Notes: generated from the sequence alone by a model not told the origin. A stretch of DNA of 64,000 nt from Mactromeris polynyma (GCA_032209605.1 JASFXZ010000033.1:3217001-3281000); one strand, 5' to 3'. Numbered from the stretch's first letter, positions 1-12,400 are shown. Translations and numbers: made by a program.

Positions 1-92
1 AAGTTTACCATTCTACAATCGATAAATCTCTGACATGTCAGCCATTATTCTCATCAAATCTATATACAAGAGGGCTATGGTGGCCCTATATC

Positions 93-1013
93 GCTCACCT
101 GAGTACATTGCCATGTTGGCTTCAAGAGAGTCCAAGAGTGATTTCAATGATTTGACCGTGTGACCTACTGTTTGACCCGACATGACCTTTTACAATACTG
201 GACTGGCATTTTATTAAGACAAACATTCTGATCAAGTTGTATGTAGTTCCAGTAGAAATGCAGCCTCCCGAGAATCCTCAAGGATTTTAAATCATTTGAT
301 TATGTCTCCTAGTTTTTGGCCTCAGAATACCCAGTTTCAATTTTGACCTAAATCTTATTAAGGCAAACATTTTGATCAAGTCTCATGTAGATAAATTAAA
401 AAAGTATCCTCTGGAGTGTTAACAAGGTTTTACTATAAATGAACCCAGTGACCTAGTTTTTTACCACGTATGGCACAGTTTCGAACTTAAATCAAGTCAA
501 AATGTGACCACTGTTGTTGTTGTTGTATTTGCGTTTTTTATCGGCGCCACCGGTTTCCCACATGGGCGACACCTCCGGTAGAATGTTAGTCGTTTTCGAT
601 TGTTGGAGGATAGTGCATGATACAGGAGATGCCCAAGTTCCAGAAGCACCCCTGGTTCTTTTACGTGCTCGATGTAAAGCATCATACACGTGACCTCGGT
701 TTTTGTACTGTCAGTGATGGAGCGGGGAATCGAACCTGCGATTACTGTACCAGCGCGTTACAGATTCGCTACAGTGACTTCTGGAGTGTTTACAAGGTTT
801 TACTTAAATTTGACATAGTGACCTACTTTTTGACCCCACATGGCCCAGTTTCGAAGTTGACCTAAATTGTATTGAGACAAATATTCTGACCAAGTTTCAT
901 GCAGAGCAGGTACAATATGTTACCTCTAGAGTGTTTACAATCTAAAGTGTTTACGACGACGGACAGAGTGCGATCCCAATATCTCACGTTGAGCACTTCA
1001 TGGTCAGGTGAGC
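93..1013 (-). mobile_element. Mollusc-type repeat with 10-bp terminal inverted repeats, SINE-interrupted (unit 1)
   Basis: The segment is bounded by GCTCACCTGA (93-102) and its exact inverse TCAGGTGAGC (1004-1013). Inside are about four imperfect modules of roughly 130-140 bp. They share words such as gtgacctactttttgacccc, cagtttcgaa, attctgaccaagtttcatg and ggagtgtttacaaggtttt. I recognise this module vocabulary from memory as a very common dispersed repeat of bivalve genomes, usually read in the orientation of the minus strand here. There is no transposase, so if it is a DNA transposon it is non-autonomous. The third module is split by a SINE at 510-773. The exact family is not assigned, and outer ends beyond the 10-bp repeats are uncertain. 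Confidence 0.65.
510..773 (-). mobile_element. tRNA-derived SINE nested in the repeat (unit 1)
   Basis: On the minus strand a tRNA-like head holds an A-box-like word TAGCGAATCTG (771-761) and a B box GGTTCGATTCC (736-726). A body of about 170 bp follows, ending in an (ACA)n tail (read as gttgttgttgttg at about 513-525 on the plus strand). Head, body and short simple tail are the classic SINE layout. The flanks carry a short imperfect duplication, gtgacc at 504-509 and gtgact at 774-779, consistent with target-site duplication. The insertion splits a module of the surrounding repeat, so it is younger than that repeat. It is not a working tRNA gene: the T stem is mispaired and the acceptor halves do not match. 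Family (V, Meta or other molluscan SINE) not determined. Confidence 0.75.
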
Positions 1014-1572
1014 TAAACTCACAGGAAGGTACATGTACTATTTTCTTGAGACGATGAATATGGATGGCGGTGCTTCGAGTAGAACTTCCGGTCAAGACGA
1101 TGATAGCAGAGAAGCGCCTCAAAACGACGTGTAAAAATCGTTGCATATGTGTCCGTCTTAAATGTAAAATGGATTACACAGCATAACGATCATTATTTCT
1201 ACAAGAACCAAGGTCATGTAACGTCGTTGCTAAATGACTTGTGACGTTGCTTGATGTCACCGAGAATAAATATGCGAGATGTATTTTTTCTGCCGACTCG
1301 TCCGCTTTTATTTTGATTTGAAAGATCGTCGTGCCGACACGCTTCTTTAAACTCACTGAGAGAATGAAAATGTAAGACAAAAACACATCGCATAATTTAA
1401 CACTGGATTCGAATGTGTAAAGACTCACTTTGTTTCGTATGTTATCCTTTTTAATGTACCCCGTAAAAACCAACGTGTATTACTATTTAAGCCTGTTTTA
1501 ATATGCACATGGAACATAGCTTTAGTATTATTCAAGTTAATAGCTGTCAATACTTCGTTATTTCGGAATTCA

Positions 1573-1580
1573 TGACGTCA
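1573..1580. promoter_or_regulatory. CRE/ATF-type palindrome TGACGTCA, one per unit
   Basis: A full CREB/ATF consensus palindrome followed at once by cgccatgcgca, which contains a GC-rich word similar to half of an NRF-1 site. It recurs once in each unit, at 5816, 10051, 14294, 18529, 22764, 27007, 31242, 35485, 39720, 43963, 48198, 52441 and 56689. Repetition is a by-product of unit amplification and is not evidence of function. An 8-bp word has a modest probability of occurring by chance in 4.2 kb. No transcription start can be placed. Confidence 0.2.
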
Positions 1581-3362
1581 CGCCATGCGCAGATTCGTGT
1601 TACTATGATGAATACAGTTATTTATTTATAGACTGAAAACTAGTATGTACCCGTGTAAATGTGTGTGTCTGTGTTTTGCCTTTTAATTTCGCGTGTGAAT
1701 GGTATTTAAACGTTTTGATTGTTCACTTGGGTGGTCTCTTAATACAATGTCTACTGTATACGTATATTGAAATCATAGGAAATGGGGATTTTCCGTCATC
1801 GTTCCGTTGAATATCGACGATTTACGAAAACTGTTCTAAATTGAATAAATTCACATACTGTTTTTGTTTTATTGTCGACTGTTAAATATTAACGATTGAA
1901 ATATTAATAATGACAGGTAAAAAGTACAGTAAACAACATGATCAAATAATATTTCCCATACGTGAACTACTGTGCGAAGATAAGATGTGTTTGAACAGTC
2001 GCATAGAAACAGAATTGTATCGGTTCTTAATTTTAAAAATAATGCATTAATGATTCGTGTAACTTGTGCAGAAAGTGCAACTAGGTGACAGTTGTCAACC
2101 GCCTAATCCTGCCATTTCTGGGACAGATTGTCGAGTTTGACATGTTGATGATCCATCCTTCTGACTGTCTATACCAATTCTTTGTATACAATCTTGTATG
2201 TTCAACTCCTATATTATTTAATATACTGACATAACAAAGTGTTCTTGATAGACTATTGTGATAGTAATCTATGTCCAAGTGACATCTGTGATCTGCGGTT
2301 AGCCCCTTGCTGACAGCATTTTCAGTGCTTTGATTGTTGAAATGTACTTAAATAGCAAGCTCAAGTTTGATAGTATTAAGGATATAAGGGTATTGAAATA
2401 TATTCACAATCTTAAGCATCTTTGTGAAAACTAGGCCAGGTACTTCGATATTCAAATTATGATATATCCATTACCATAAATTATCTAAGGTGATTTTTTT
2501 CTGTTAATGTTAATAATTGTTAACTTGAAAAGTAAGTTAAACTATGGTACACATGTACTCATGTGATTTGCAATATCTAATTGTATTCAAAAAGTATTCA
2601 AAACATGTCTCGTATACCGATACATCACCTGTCTTATATACGACTGCCTAGAATAAAAGTATTATTTATAAATTTTGGAAAATAGAGACTTATTCCTGCA
2701 GAATTCTATGCAGAATATAGCTGCTGCACTTATAGGGCAAAGTTATATTTTGAATACTAGGTATTTTTCTTAATTCCTTATTTTTTTCTCTACTCACTTT
2801 TCTTTGTATTTTTGTATTTACTACGTATGTTACCACCGCTCGTTTGAATCTTTGTAGATTAAAATTAGTGAAGTTTATTTTGTCGTTTCTTAGTTATTTT
2901 ACTTTCATTTATATTGATGATCTTAGGGAAACTAAAGCATGCCTAAATGTCTTAATGTCAACAATGTCAAGATAATTCTCATACTCAAAAACAGACTTGA
3001 AATTTGTATACAAAGATAATTTTACATTTGAATTGCATTCCGCTGTCCATTCCTGTAGATACTGATCCTTTAATCTCAATTCAAGCAGTTGTAAGATTTT
3101 GATTGGCATAAAAAATAATTATATTCACTTAAATGATCCAAGTTGCTGAAGTAGTATTAGGGCACTTAATCTGATATATAGAAAAATAAACGTCACTGGA
3201 CAGTTCATGTGCAAACAAAATTGGTGATGCGAGATTCAGTTGTATAACAGAATACTGACACATTTTCGCTGTGTATACAAAACACCTACCTTAATAATCT
3301 AGTGTGCACTCATAATTTTACAACTTATAAAATAATCAACTTGCCAAAAGTGAATCTCGTGA

Positions 3363-3387
3363 TTCCGCAATATTAACGCATGCGGAA
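3363..3387. other. Short perfect hairpin in the unit
   Basis: TTCCGCA at 3363-3369 is mirrored by TGCGGAA at 3381-3387 with an 11-nt loop. The hairpin lies just after one arm of a 9-bp inverted pair (3230-3238 with 3351-3359). All units checked keep both. The pair may be remnants of a small inverted-repeat element. Confidence 0.45.
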
Positions 3388-3592
3388 AACGTACGAAAAT
3401 GATTTTCGCCAAAGAGATAAAACAATCGAACGGATTTTTATTCAAACGTTATACAGGTTCTACATGTTGTGGTTATTACTGATTGTTTGATTGTTGATAT
3501 GTCTGTTGATATGTACGTGATGGTTGGTTTATTTTAATAATTAGTTACTGCCTACTTAGTCAATTTATGTATATATGTTGGAAATCAATGAC

Positions 3593-3688
3593 CATATAGC
3601 GATAAGGTGTGAGGTTAGCTAGCTGTTAAATCGATTTAAACCCCCAGTATTTTTTACTGACAGTTCCAAGGCTGTAATTCGCTATATG
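3593..3688. other. 10-bp inverted repeat at the edge of the dispersed segment
   Basis: CATATAGCGA (3593-3602) and TCGCTATATG (3679-3688) form an exact inverted pair with 76 bp between. The right arm overlaps the start of the dispersed segment that reappears inverted at 63208-63550, where homology stops at the same word (tatgattgttg). This marks a real element boundary. Whether these are terminal repeats of an older insertion is inference. Confidence 0.4.
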
Positions 3689-4067
3689 ATTGTTGTTTCT
3701 GTTTGTGTTATGAATGTTTTATGTTTTATGTTTCCCTTTCCCCTATGCAATTCTGTCACTTTATACTGTGTTCAGAGTGTTTCCTGCCCAATTTTGGCCT
3801 ATTGTGGCCAGTTGTCTTGAATTGTCCTGTGAACTTTTCCATCCATTAATTCCCCCCGCCCCCTCCTTTTACTGTCCACTTTGATTCTCTTAATTATTCC
3901 TTATGGTCTGTTGGGCCGTTCCTTGTGCCTCTGTTCCTTAATATGTGTAACGTTTGACCTCCTTAGGTGCGTTATGTTTTGTGGATTGTTGTTTTTCCTG
4001 AGGTCTGCGTGGGGAGGTATTGTCTTGTGTATGTGGCGTTCCCCGTAGTTACGTATTCTCTCTGTTT
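3686..4067 (+). repeat. Pyrimidine-rich dispersed segment carried by every full unit
   Basis: This stretch is strongly T/C-rich on the plus strand (e.g. ttccccccgccccctcc). It also exists once outside the array, inverted and diverged, at 63208-63550, which shows it is a dispersed repeat and not private to the satellite. The outside copy lacks about 33-35 bp corresponding to the stretch around ttttactgtccactttg. Other in-array copies start at 7929, 12164, 16407, 20642, 24877, 29120, 33355, 37598, 41833, 46076, 50311 and 54559, each about 382 bp. The truncated unit 14 lacks it. It could be the 3' part of a retroelement or a non-autonomous DNA element; no diagnostic protein is present. Confidence 0.7.
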
Positions 4068-4327
4068 CCTTAATGCATTAATTTATGTTGAAAGTAACTT
4101 GTTTCAATTGCTGTTACTTTGAATTGAGCATGAAATTTGTCAGTACTTTGATCATATTAGAAATTAATACGCGATTATTCATGTAAACTCATTTGCCAAA
4201 AATGACTTAAATAATCCAGAAAAGCCGTTTTTATCAAGTTTACCATTCTACAATCGATAAATCTCTGACATGTCAGCCATTATTCTCATCAAATCTATAT
4301 ACAAGAGGGCTATGGTGGCCCTATATC

Positions 4328-5248
4328 GCTCACCTGAGTACATTGCCATGTTGGCTTCAAGAGAGTCCAAGAGTGATTTCAATGATTTGACCGTGTGACC
4401 TACTGTTTGACCCGACATGACCTTTTACAATACTGGACTGGCATTTTATTAAGACAAACATTCTGATCAAGTTGTATGTAGTTCCAGTAGAAATGCAGCC
4501 TCCCGAGAATCCTCAAGGATTTTAAATCATTTGATTATGTCTCCTAGTTTTTGACCTCAGAATACCCAGTTTCAATTTTGACCTAAATCTTATTAAGGCA
4601 AACATTTTGATCAAGTCTCATGTAGATAAATTAAAAAAGTATCCTCTGGAGTGTTAACAAGGTTTTACTATAAATGAACCCAGTGACCTAGTTTTTTACC
4701 ACGTATGGCACAGTTTCGAACTTAAATCAAGTCAAAATGTGACCACTGTTGTTGTTGTTGTATTTGCGTTTTTTATCGGCGCCACCGGTTTCCCACATGG
4801 GCGACACCTCCGGTAGAATGTTAGTCGTTTTCGATTGTTGGAGGATAGTGCATGATACAGGAGATGCCCAAGTTCCAGAAGCACCCCTGGTTCTTTTACG
4901 TGCTCGATGTAAAGCATCATACACGTGACCTCGGTTTTTGTACTGTCAGTGATGGAGCGGGGAATCGAACCTGCGATTACTGTACCAGCGCGTTACGGAT
5001 TCGCTACAGTGACTTCTGGAGTGTTTACAAGGTTTTACTTAAATTTGACATAGTGACCTACTTTTTGACCCCACATGACCCAGTTTCGAAGTTGACCTAA
5101 ATTGTATTGAGACAAATATTCTGACCAAGTTTCATGCAGAGCAGGTACAATATGTTACCTCTAGAGTGTTTACAATCTAAAGTGTTTACGACGACGGACA
5201 GAGTGCGATCCCAATATCTCACGTTGAGCACTTCATGGTCAGGTGAGC
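4328..5248 (-). mobile_element. Mollusc-type inverted-repeat element, copy in unit 2
   Basis: Bounded by GCTCACCTGA (4328-4337) and TCAGGTGAGC (5239-5248). B-type bases at the diagnostic sites. Confidence 0.63.
4745..5008 (-). mobile_element. Nested SINE, copy in unit 2
   Basis: Same insertion point as unit 1, so inherited by unit amplification and not a new insertion. The A-box-like word reads TAGCGAATCCG here (B-type change). Confidence 0.73.
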
Positions 5249-8200
5249 TAAACTCACAGGAAGGTACATGTACTATTTTCTTGAGACGATGAATATGGAT
5301 GGCGGTGCTTCGAGTAGAACTTCCGGTCAAGACGATGATAGCAGAGAAACGTTAAAGCGCCTCAAAACGACGTGTAAAAATCGTTGCATATGTGTCCGTC
5401 TTAAATGTAAAATGGATTACACAGCATAACGATCATTATTTCTACAAGAACCAAGGTCATGTAACGTCGTTGCTAAATGACTTGTGACGTTGCTTGATGT
5501 CACCGAGAATAAATATGCGAGATGTATTTTTTCTGCCGACTCGTCCGCTTTTATTTTGATTTGAAAGATCGTCGTGCCGACACGCTTCTTTAAACTCACT
5601 GAGAGAATGAAAATGTAAGACAAAAACACATCGCATAATTTAACACTGGATTCGAATGTGTAAAGACTCACTTTGTTTCGTATGTTATCCTTTTTAATGT
5701 ACCCCGTAAAAACCAACGTGTATTACTATTTAAGCCTGTTTTAATATGCACATGGAACATAGCTTTAGTATTATTCAAGTTAATAGCTGTCAATACTTCG
5801 TTATTTCGGAATTCATGACGTCACGCCATGCGCAGATTCGTGTTACTATGATGAATACAGTTATTTATTTATAGACTGAAAACTAGTATGTACCCGTGTA
5901 AATGTGTGTGTCTGTGTTTTGCCTTTTAATTTCGCGTGTGAATGGTATTTAAACGTTTTGATTGTTCACTTGGGTGGTCTCTTAATACAATGTCTACTGT
6001 ATACGTATATTGAAATCATAGGAAATGGGGATTTTCCGTCATCGTTCCGTTGAATATCGACGATTTACGAAAACTGTTCTAAATTGAATAAATTCACATA
6101 CTGTTTTTGTTTTATTGTCGACTGTTAAATATTAACGATTGAAATATTAATAATGACAGGTAAAAAGTACAGTAAACAACATGATCAAATAATATTTCCC
6201 ATACGTGAACTACTGTGCGAAGATAAGATGTGTTTGAACAGTCGCATAGAAACAGAATTGTATCGGTTCTTAATTTTAAAAATAATGCATTAATGATTCG
6301 TGTAACTTGTGCAGAAAGTGCAACTAGGTGACAGTTGTCAACCGCCTAATCCTGCCATTTCTGGGACAGATTGTCGAGTTTGACATGTTGATGATCCATC
6401 CTTCTGACTGTCTATACCAATTCTTTGTATACAATCTTGTATGTTCAACTCCTATATTATTTAATATACTGACATAACAAAGTGTTCTTGATAGACTATT
6501 GTGATAGTAATCTATGTCCAAGTGACATCTGTGATCTGCGGTTAGCCCCTTGCTGACAGCATTTTCAGTGCTTTGATTGTTGAAATGTACTTAAATAGCA
6601 AGCTCAAGTTTGATAGTATTAAGGATATAAGGGTATTGAAATATATTCACAATCTTAAGCATCTTTGTGAAAACTAGGCCAGGTACTTCGATATTCAAAT
6701 TATGATATATCCATTACCATAAATTATCTAAGGTGATTTTTTTCTGTTAATGTTAATAATTGTTAACTTGAAAAGTAAGTTAAACTATGGTACACATGTA
6801 CTCATGTGATTTGCAATATCTAATTGTATTCAAAAAGTATTCAAAACATGTCTCGTATACCGATACATCACCTGTCTTATATACGACTGCCTAGAATAAA
6901 AGTATTATTTATAAATTTTGGAAAATAGAGACTTATTCCTGCAGAATTCTATGCAGAATATAGCTGCTGCACTTATAGGGCAAAGTTATATTTTGAATAC
7001 TAGGTATTTTTCTTAATTCCTTATTTTTTTCTCTACTCACTTTTCTTTGTATTTTTGTATTTACTACGTATGTTACCACCGCTCGTTTGAATCTTTGTAG
7101 ATTAAAATTAGTGAAGTTTATTTTGTCGTTTCTTAGTTATTTTACTTTCATTTATATTGATGATCTTAGGGAAACTAAAGCATGCCTAAATGTCTTAATG
7201 TCAACAATGTCAAGATAATTCTCATACTCAAAAACAGACTTGAAATTTGTATACAAAGATAATTTTACATTTGAATTGCATTCCGCTGTCCATTCCTGTA
7301 GATACTGATCCTTTAATCTCAATTCAAGCAGTTGTAAGATTTTGATTGGCATAAAAAATAATTATATTCACTTAAATGATCCAAGTTGCTGAAGTAGTAT
7401 TAGGGCACTTAATCTGATATATAGAAAAATAAACGTCACTGGACAGTTCATGTGCAAACAAAATTGGTGATGCGAGATTCAGTTGTATAACAGAATACTG
7501 ACACATTTTCGCTGTGTATACAAAACACCTACCTTAATAATCTAGTGTGCACTCATAATTTTACAACTTATAAAATAATCAACTTGCCAAAAGTGAATCT
7601 CGTGATTCCGCAATATTAACGCATGCGGAAAACGTACGAAAATGATTTTCGCCAAAGAGATAAAACAATCGAACGGATTTTTATTCAAACGTTATACAGG
7701 TTCTACATGTTGTGGTTATTACTGATTGTTTGATTGTTGATATGTCTGTTGATATGTACGTGATGGTTGGTTTATTTTAATGATTAGTTACTGCCTACTT
7801 AGTCAATTTATGTATATATGTTGGAAATCAATGACCATATAGCGATAAGGTGTGAGGTTAGCTAGCTGTTAAATCGATTTAAACCCCCAGTATTTTTTAC
7901 TGACAGTTCCAAGGCTGTAATTCGCTATATGATTGTTGTTTCTGTTTGTGTTATGAATGTTTTATGTTTTATGTTTCCCTTTCCCCTATGCAATTCTGTC
8001 ACTTTATACTGTGTTCAGAGTGTTTCCTGCCCAATTTTGGCCTATTGTGGCCAGTTGTCTTGAATTGTCCTGTGAACTTTTCCATCCATTAATTCCCCCC
8101 GCCCCCTCCTTTTACTGTCCACTTTGATTCTCTTAATTATTCCTTATGGTCTGTTGGGCCGTTCCTTGTGCCTCTGTTCCTTAATATGTGTAACGTTTGA

Positions 8201-8570
8201 CCTCCTTAGGTGCGTTATGTTTTGTGGATTGTTGTTTTTCCTGAGGTCTGCGTGGGGAGGTATTGTCTTGTGTATGTGGCGTTCCCCGTAGTTACGTATT
8301 CTCTCTGTTTCCTTAATGCATTAATTTATGTTGAAAGTAACTTGTTTCAATTGCTGTTACTTTGAATTGAGCATGAAATTTGTCAGTACTTTGATCATAT
8401 TAGAAATTAATACGCGATTATTCATGTAAACTCATTTGCCAAAAATGACTTAAATAATCCAGAAAAGCCGTTTTTATCAAGTTTACCATTCTACAATCGA
8501 TAAATCTCTGACATGTCAGCCATTATTCTCATCAAATCTATATACAAGAGGGCTATGGTGGCCCTATATC

Positions 8571-9491
8571 GCTCACCTGAGTACATTGCCATGTTGGCTT
8601 CAAGAGAGTCCAAGAGTGATTTCAATGATTTGACCGTGTGACCTACTGTTTGACCCGACATGACCTTTTACAATACTGGACTGGCATTTTATTAAGACAA
8701 ACATTCTGATCAAGTTGTATGTAGTTCCAGTAGAAATGCAGCCTCCCGAGAATCCTCAAGGATTTTAAATCATTTGATTATGTCTCCTAGTTTTTGGCCT
8801 CAGAATACCCAGTTTCAATTTTGACCTAAATCTTATTAAGGCAAACATTTTGATCAAGTCTCATGTAGATAAATTAAAAAAGTATCCTCTGGAGTGTTAA
8901 CAAGGTTTTACTATAAATGAACCCAGTGACCTAGTTTTTTACCACGTATGGCACAGTTTCGAACTTAAATCAAGTCAAAATGTGACCACTGTTGTTGTTG
9001 TTGTATTTGCGTTTTTTATCGGCGCCACCGGTTTCCCACATGGGCGACACCTCCGGTAGAATGTTAGTCGTTTTCGATTGTTGGAGGATAGTGCATGATA
9101 CAGGAGATGCCCAAGTTCCAGAAGCACCCCTGGTTCTTTTACGTGCTCGATGTAAAGCATCATACACGTGACCTCGGTTTTTGTACTGTCAGTGATGGAG
9201 CGGGGAATCGAACCTGCGATTACTGTACCAGCGCGTTACAGATTCGCTACAGTGACTTCTGGAGTGTTTACAAGGTTTTACTTAAATTTGACATAGTGAC
9301 CTACTTTTTGACCCCACATGGCCCAGTTTCGAAGTTGACCTAAATTGTATTGAGACAAATATTCTGACCAAGTTTCATGCAGAGCAGGTACAATATGTTA
9401 CCTCTAGAGTGTTTACAATCTAAAGTGTTTACGACGACGGACAGAGTGCGATCCCAATATCTCACGTTGAGCACTTCATGGTCAGGTGAGC
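8571..9491 (-). mobile_element. Mollusc-type inverted-repeat element, copy in unit 3
   Basis: Both 10-bp ends intact; A-type diagnostic bases. Confidence 0.63.
8988..9251 (-). mobile_element. Nested SINE, copy in unit 3
   Basis: A-type variant (TAGCGAATCTG in the A-box-like word), B box intact. Confidence 0.73.
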
Positions 9492-12400
9492 TAAACTCAC
9501 AGGAAGGTACATGTACTATTTTCTTGAGACGATGAATATGGATGGCGGTGCTTCGAGTAGAACTTCCGGTCAAGACGATGATAGCAGAGAAGCGCCTCAA
9601 AACGACGTGTAAAAATCGTTGCATATGTGTCCGTCTTAAATGTAAAATGGATTACACAGCATAACGATCATTATTTCTACAAGAACCAAGGTCATGTAAC
9701 GTCGTTGCTAAATGACTTGTGACGTTGCTTGATGTCACCGAGAATAAATATGCGAGATGTATTTTTTCTGCCGACTCGTCCGCTTTTATTTTGATTTGAA
9801 AGATCGTCGTGCCGACACGCTTCTTTAAACTCACTGAGAGAATGAAAATGTAAGACAAAAACACATCGCATAATTTAACACTGGATTCGAATGTGTAAAG
9901 ACTCACTTTGTTTCGTATGTTATCCTTTTTAATGTACCCCGTAAAAACCAACGTGTATTACTATTTAAGCCTGTTTTAATATGCACATGGAACATAGCTT
10001 TAGTATTATTCAAGTTAATAGCTGTCAGTACTTCGTTATTTCGGAATTCATGACGTCACGCCATGCGCAGATTCGTGTTACTATGATGAATACAGTTATT
10101 TATTTATAGACTGAAAACTAGTATGTACCCGTGTAAATGTGTGTGTCTGTGTTTTGCCTTTTAATTTCGCGTGTGAATGGTATTTAAACGTTTTGATTGT
10201 TCACTTGGGTGGTCTCTTAATACAATGTCTACTGTATACGTATATTGAAATCATAGGAAATGGGGATTTTCCGTCATCGTTCCGTTGAATATCGACGATT
10301 TACGAAAACTGTTCTAAATTGAATAAATTCACATACTGTTTTTGTTTTATTGTCGACTGTTAAATATTAACGATTGAAATATTAATAATGACAGGTAAAA
10401 AGTACAGTAAACAACATGATCAAATAATATTTCCCATACGTGAACTACTGTGCGAAGATAAGATGTGTTTGAACAGTCGCATAGAAACAGAATTGTATCG
10501 GTTCTTAATTTTAAAAATAATGCATTAATGATTCGTGTAACTTGTGCAGAAAGTGCAACTAGGTGACAGTTGTCAACCGCCTAATCCTGCCATTTCTGGG
10601 ACAGATTGTCGAGTTTGACATGTTGATGATCCATCCTTCTGACTGTCTATACCAATTCTTTGTATACAATCTTGTATGTTCAACTCCTATATTATTTAAT
10701 ATACTGACATAACAAAGTGTTCTTGATAGACTATTGTGATAGTAATCTATGTCCAAGTGACATCTGTGATCTGCGGTTAGCCCCTTGCTGACAGCATTTT
10801 CAGTGCTTTGATTGTTGAAATGTACTTAAATAGCAAGCTCAAGTTTGATAGTATTAAGGATATAAGGGTATTGAAATATATTCACAATCTTAAGCATCTT
10901 TGTGAAAACTAGGCCAGGTACTTCGATATTCAAATTATGATATATCCATTACCATAAATTATCTAAGGTGATTTTTTTCTGTTAATGTTAATAATTGTTA
11001 ACTTGAAAAGTAAGTTAAACTATGGTACACATGTACTCATGTGATTTGCAATATCTAATTGTATTCAAAAAGTATTCAAAACATGTCTCGTATACCGATA
11101 CATCACCTGTCTTATATACGACTGCCTAGAATAAAAGTATTATTTATAAATTTTGGAAAATAGAGACTTATTCCTGCAGAATTCTATGCAGAATATAGCT
11201 GCTGCACTTATAGGGCAAAGTTATATTTTGAATACTAGGTATTTTTCTTAATTCCTTATTTTTTTCTCTACTCACTTTTCTTTGTATTTTTGTATTTACT
11301 ACGTATGTTACCACCGCTCGTTTGAATCTTTGTAGATTAAAATTAGTGAAGTTTATTTTGTCGTTTCTTAGTTATTTTACTTTCATTTATATTGATGATC
11401 TTAGGGAAACTAAAGCATGCCTAAATGTCTTAATGTCAACAATGTCAAGATAATTCTCATACTCAAAAACAGACTTGAAATTTGTATACAAAGATAATTT
11501 TACATTTGAATTGCATTCCGCTGTCCATTCCTGTAGATACTGATCCTTTAATCTCAATTCAAGCAGTTGTAAGATTTTGATTGGCATAAAAAATAATTAT
11601 ATTCACTTAAATGATCCAAGTTGCTGAAGTAGTATTAGGGCACTTAATCTGATATATAGAAAAATAAACGTCACTGGACAGTTCATGTGCAAACAAAATT
11701 GGTGATGCGAGATTCAGTTGTATAACAGAATACTGACACATTTTCGCTGTGTATACAAAACACCTACCTTAATAATCTAGTGTGCACTCATAATTTTACA
11801 ACTTATAAAATAATCAACTTGCCAAAAGTGAATCTCGTGATTCCGCAATATTAACGCATGCGGAAAACGTACGAAAATGATTTTCGCCAAAGAGATAAAA
11901 CAATCGAACGGATTTTTATTCAAACGTTATACAGGTTCTACATGTTGTGGTTATTACTGATTGTTTGATTGTTGATATGTCTGTTGATATGTACGTGATG
12001 GTTGGTTTATTTTAATGATGAGTTACTGCCTACTTAGTCAATTTATGTATATATGTTGGAAATCAATGACCATATAGCGATAAGGTGTGAGGTTAGCTAG
12101 CTGTTAAATCGATTTAAACCCCCAGTATTTTTTACTGACAGTTCCAAGGCTGTAATTCGCTATATGATTGTTGTTTCTGTTTGTGTTATGAATGTTTTAT
12201 GTTTTATGTTTCCCTTTCCCCTATGCAATTCTGTCACTTTATACTGTGTTCAGAGTGTTTCCTGCCCAATTTTGGCCTATTGTGGCCAGTTGTCTTGAAT
12301 TGTCCTGTGAACTTTTCCATCCATTAATTCCCCCCGCCCCCTCCTTTTACTGTCCACTTTGATTCTCTTAATTATTCCTTATGGTCTGTTGGGCCGTTCC

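Larger units (their letters stand above)
1014..3685. other. AT-rich backbone of the repeat unit, no recognisable gene
   Basis: This stretch holds no convincing coding region. The longest minus-strand frames (99, 66 and 65 codons) show no domain, no codon bias I can see and no splice logic. Visible structure includes two CRE-like half-site words (acgtcgttgct, gacgttgctt at about 1221-1251), a full TGACGTCA at 1573, a 7-bp hairpin TTCCGCA/TGCGGAA (3363/3381), a 9-bp inverted pair CGAGATTCA/TGAATCTCG (3230/3351) and a 10-bp inverted pair CATATAGCGA/TCGCTATATG (3593/3679). The same content recurs in every unit, shifted by 8 bp in subtype B. Confidence 0.7.
1..4235. repeat. Tandem macrosatellite unit 1 (subtype A, 4235 bp)
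   Basis: First of 14 head-to-tail units. The unit start is arbitrary: I set it at the first base of the window (aagtttaccattctac), because the same words return at 4236, 8479 and so on. The array therefore continues to the left of the window. Offsets used for all units refer to this one: a terminal-inverted-repeat element at 93-1013 with a SINE inside it (510-773), an AT-rich backbone, and a pyrimidine-rich dispersed segment at 3686-4067. Subtype A is defined by G at offset 319, A at 762, G at 843, no 8-bp insertion after 1113, C at 2542 and A at 3539. Unit 1 has all six. No open frame exceeds 99 codons and none resembles a known protein. Possible roles include heterochromatin or centromere-type satellite, or amplified non-coding DNA; the sequence does not decide. 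Confidence 0.97.
4236..8478. repeat. Tandem macrosatellite unit 2 (subtype B, 4243 bp)
   Basis: Reference subtype B unit. It has A at offset 319, G at 762, A at 843 and the 8-bp insertion acgttaaa at 5349-5356, with G at the 3539-equivalent. It keeps C at the 2542-equivalent (6785), unlike most B units. The insertion accounts exactly for the 8-bp length difference from subtype A. Confidence 0.97.

Noticed and set aside
724..773. Functional tRNA gene on the minus strand in each unit
   Set aside because: The B box is good, but the T stem has mismatches, no 7-bp acceptor pairs, and the sequence runs into a SINE-like body with an (ACA)n tail.
492..865. Recurring small open frames in each unit (62-99 codons on either strand)
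   Set aside because: They recur because the DNA recurs. Several lie inside the SINE or the repeat modules, subtype differences change their length freely (94 versus 77 codons), and no domain is recognisable.
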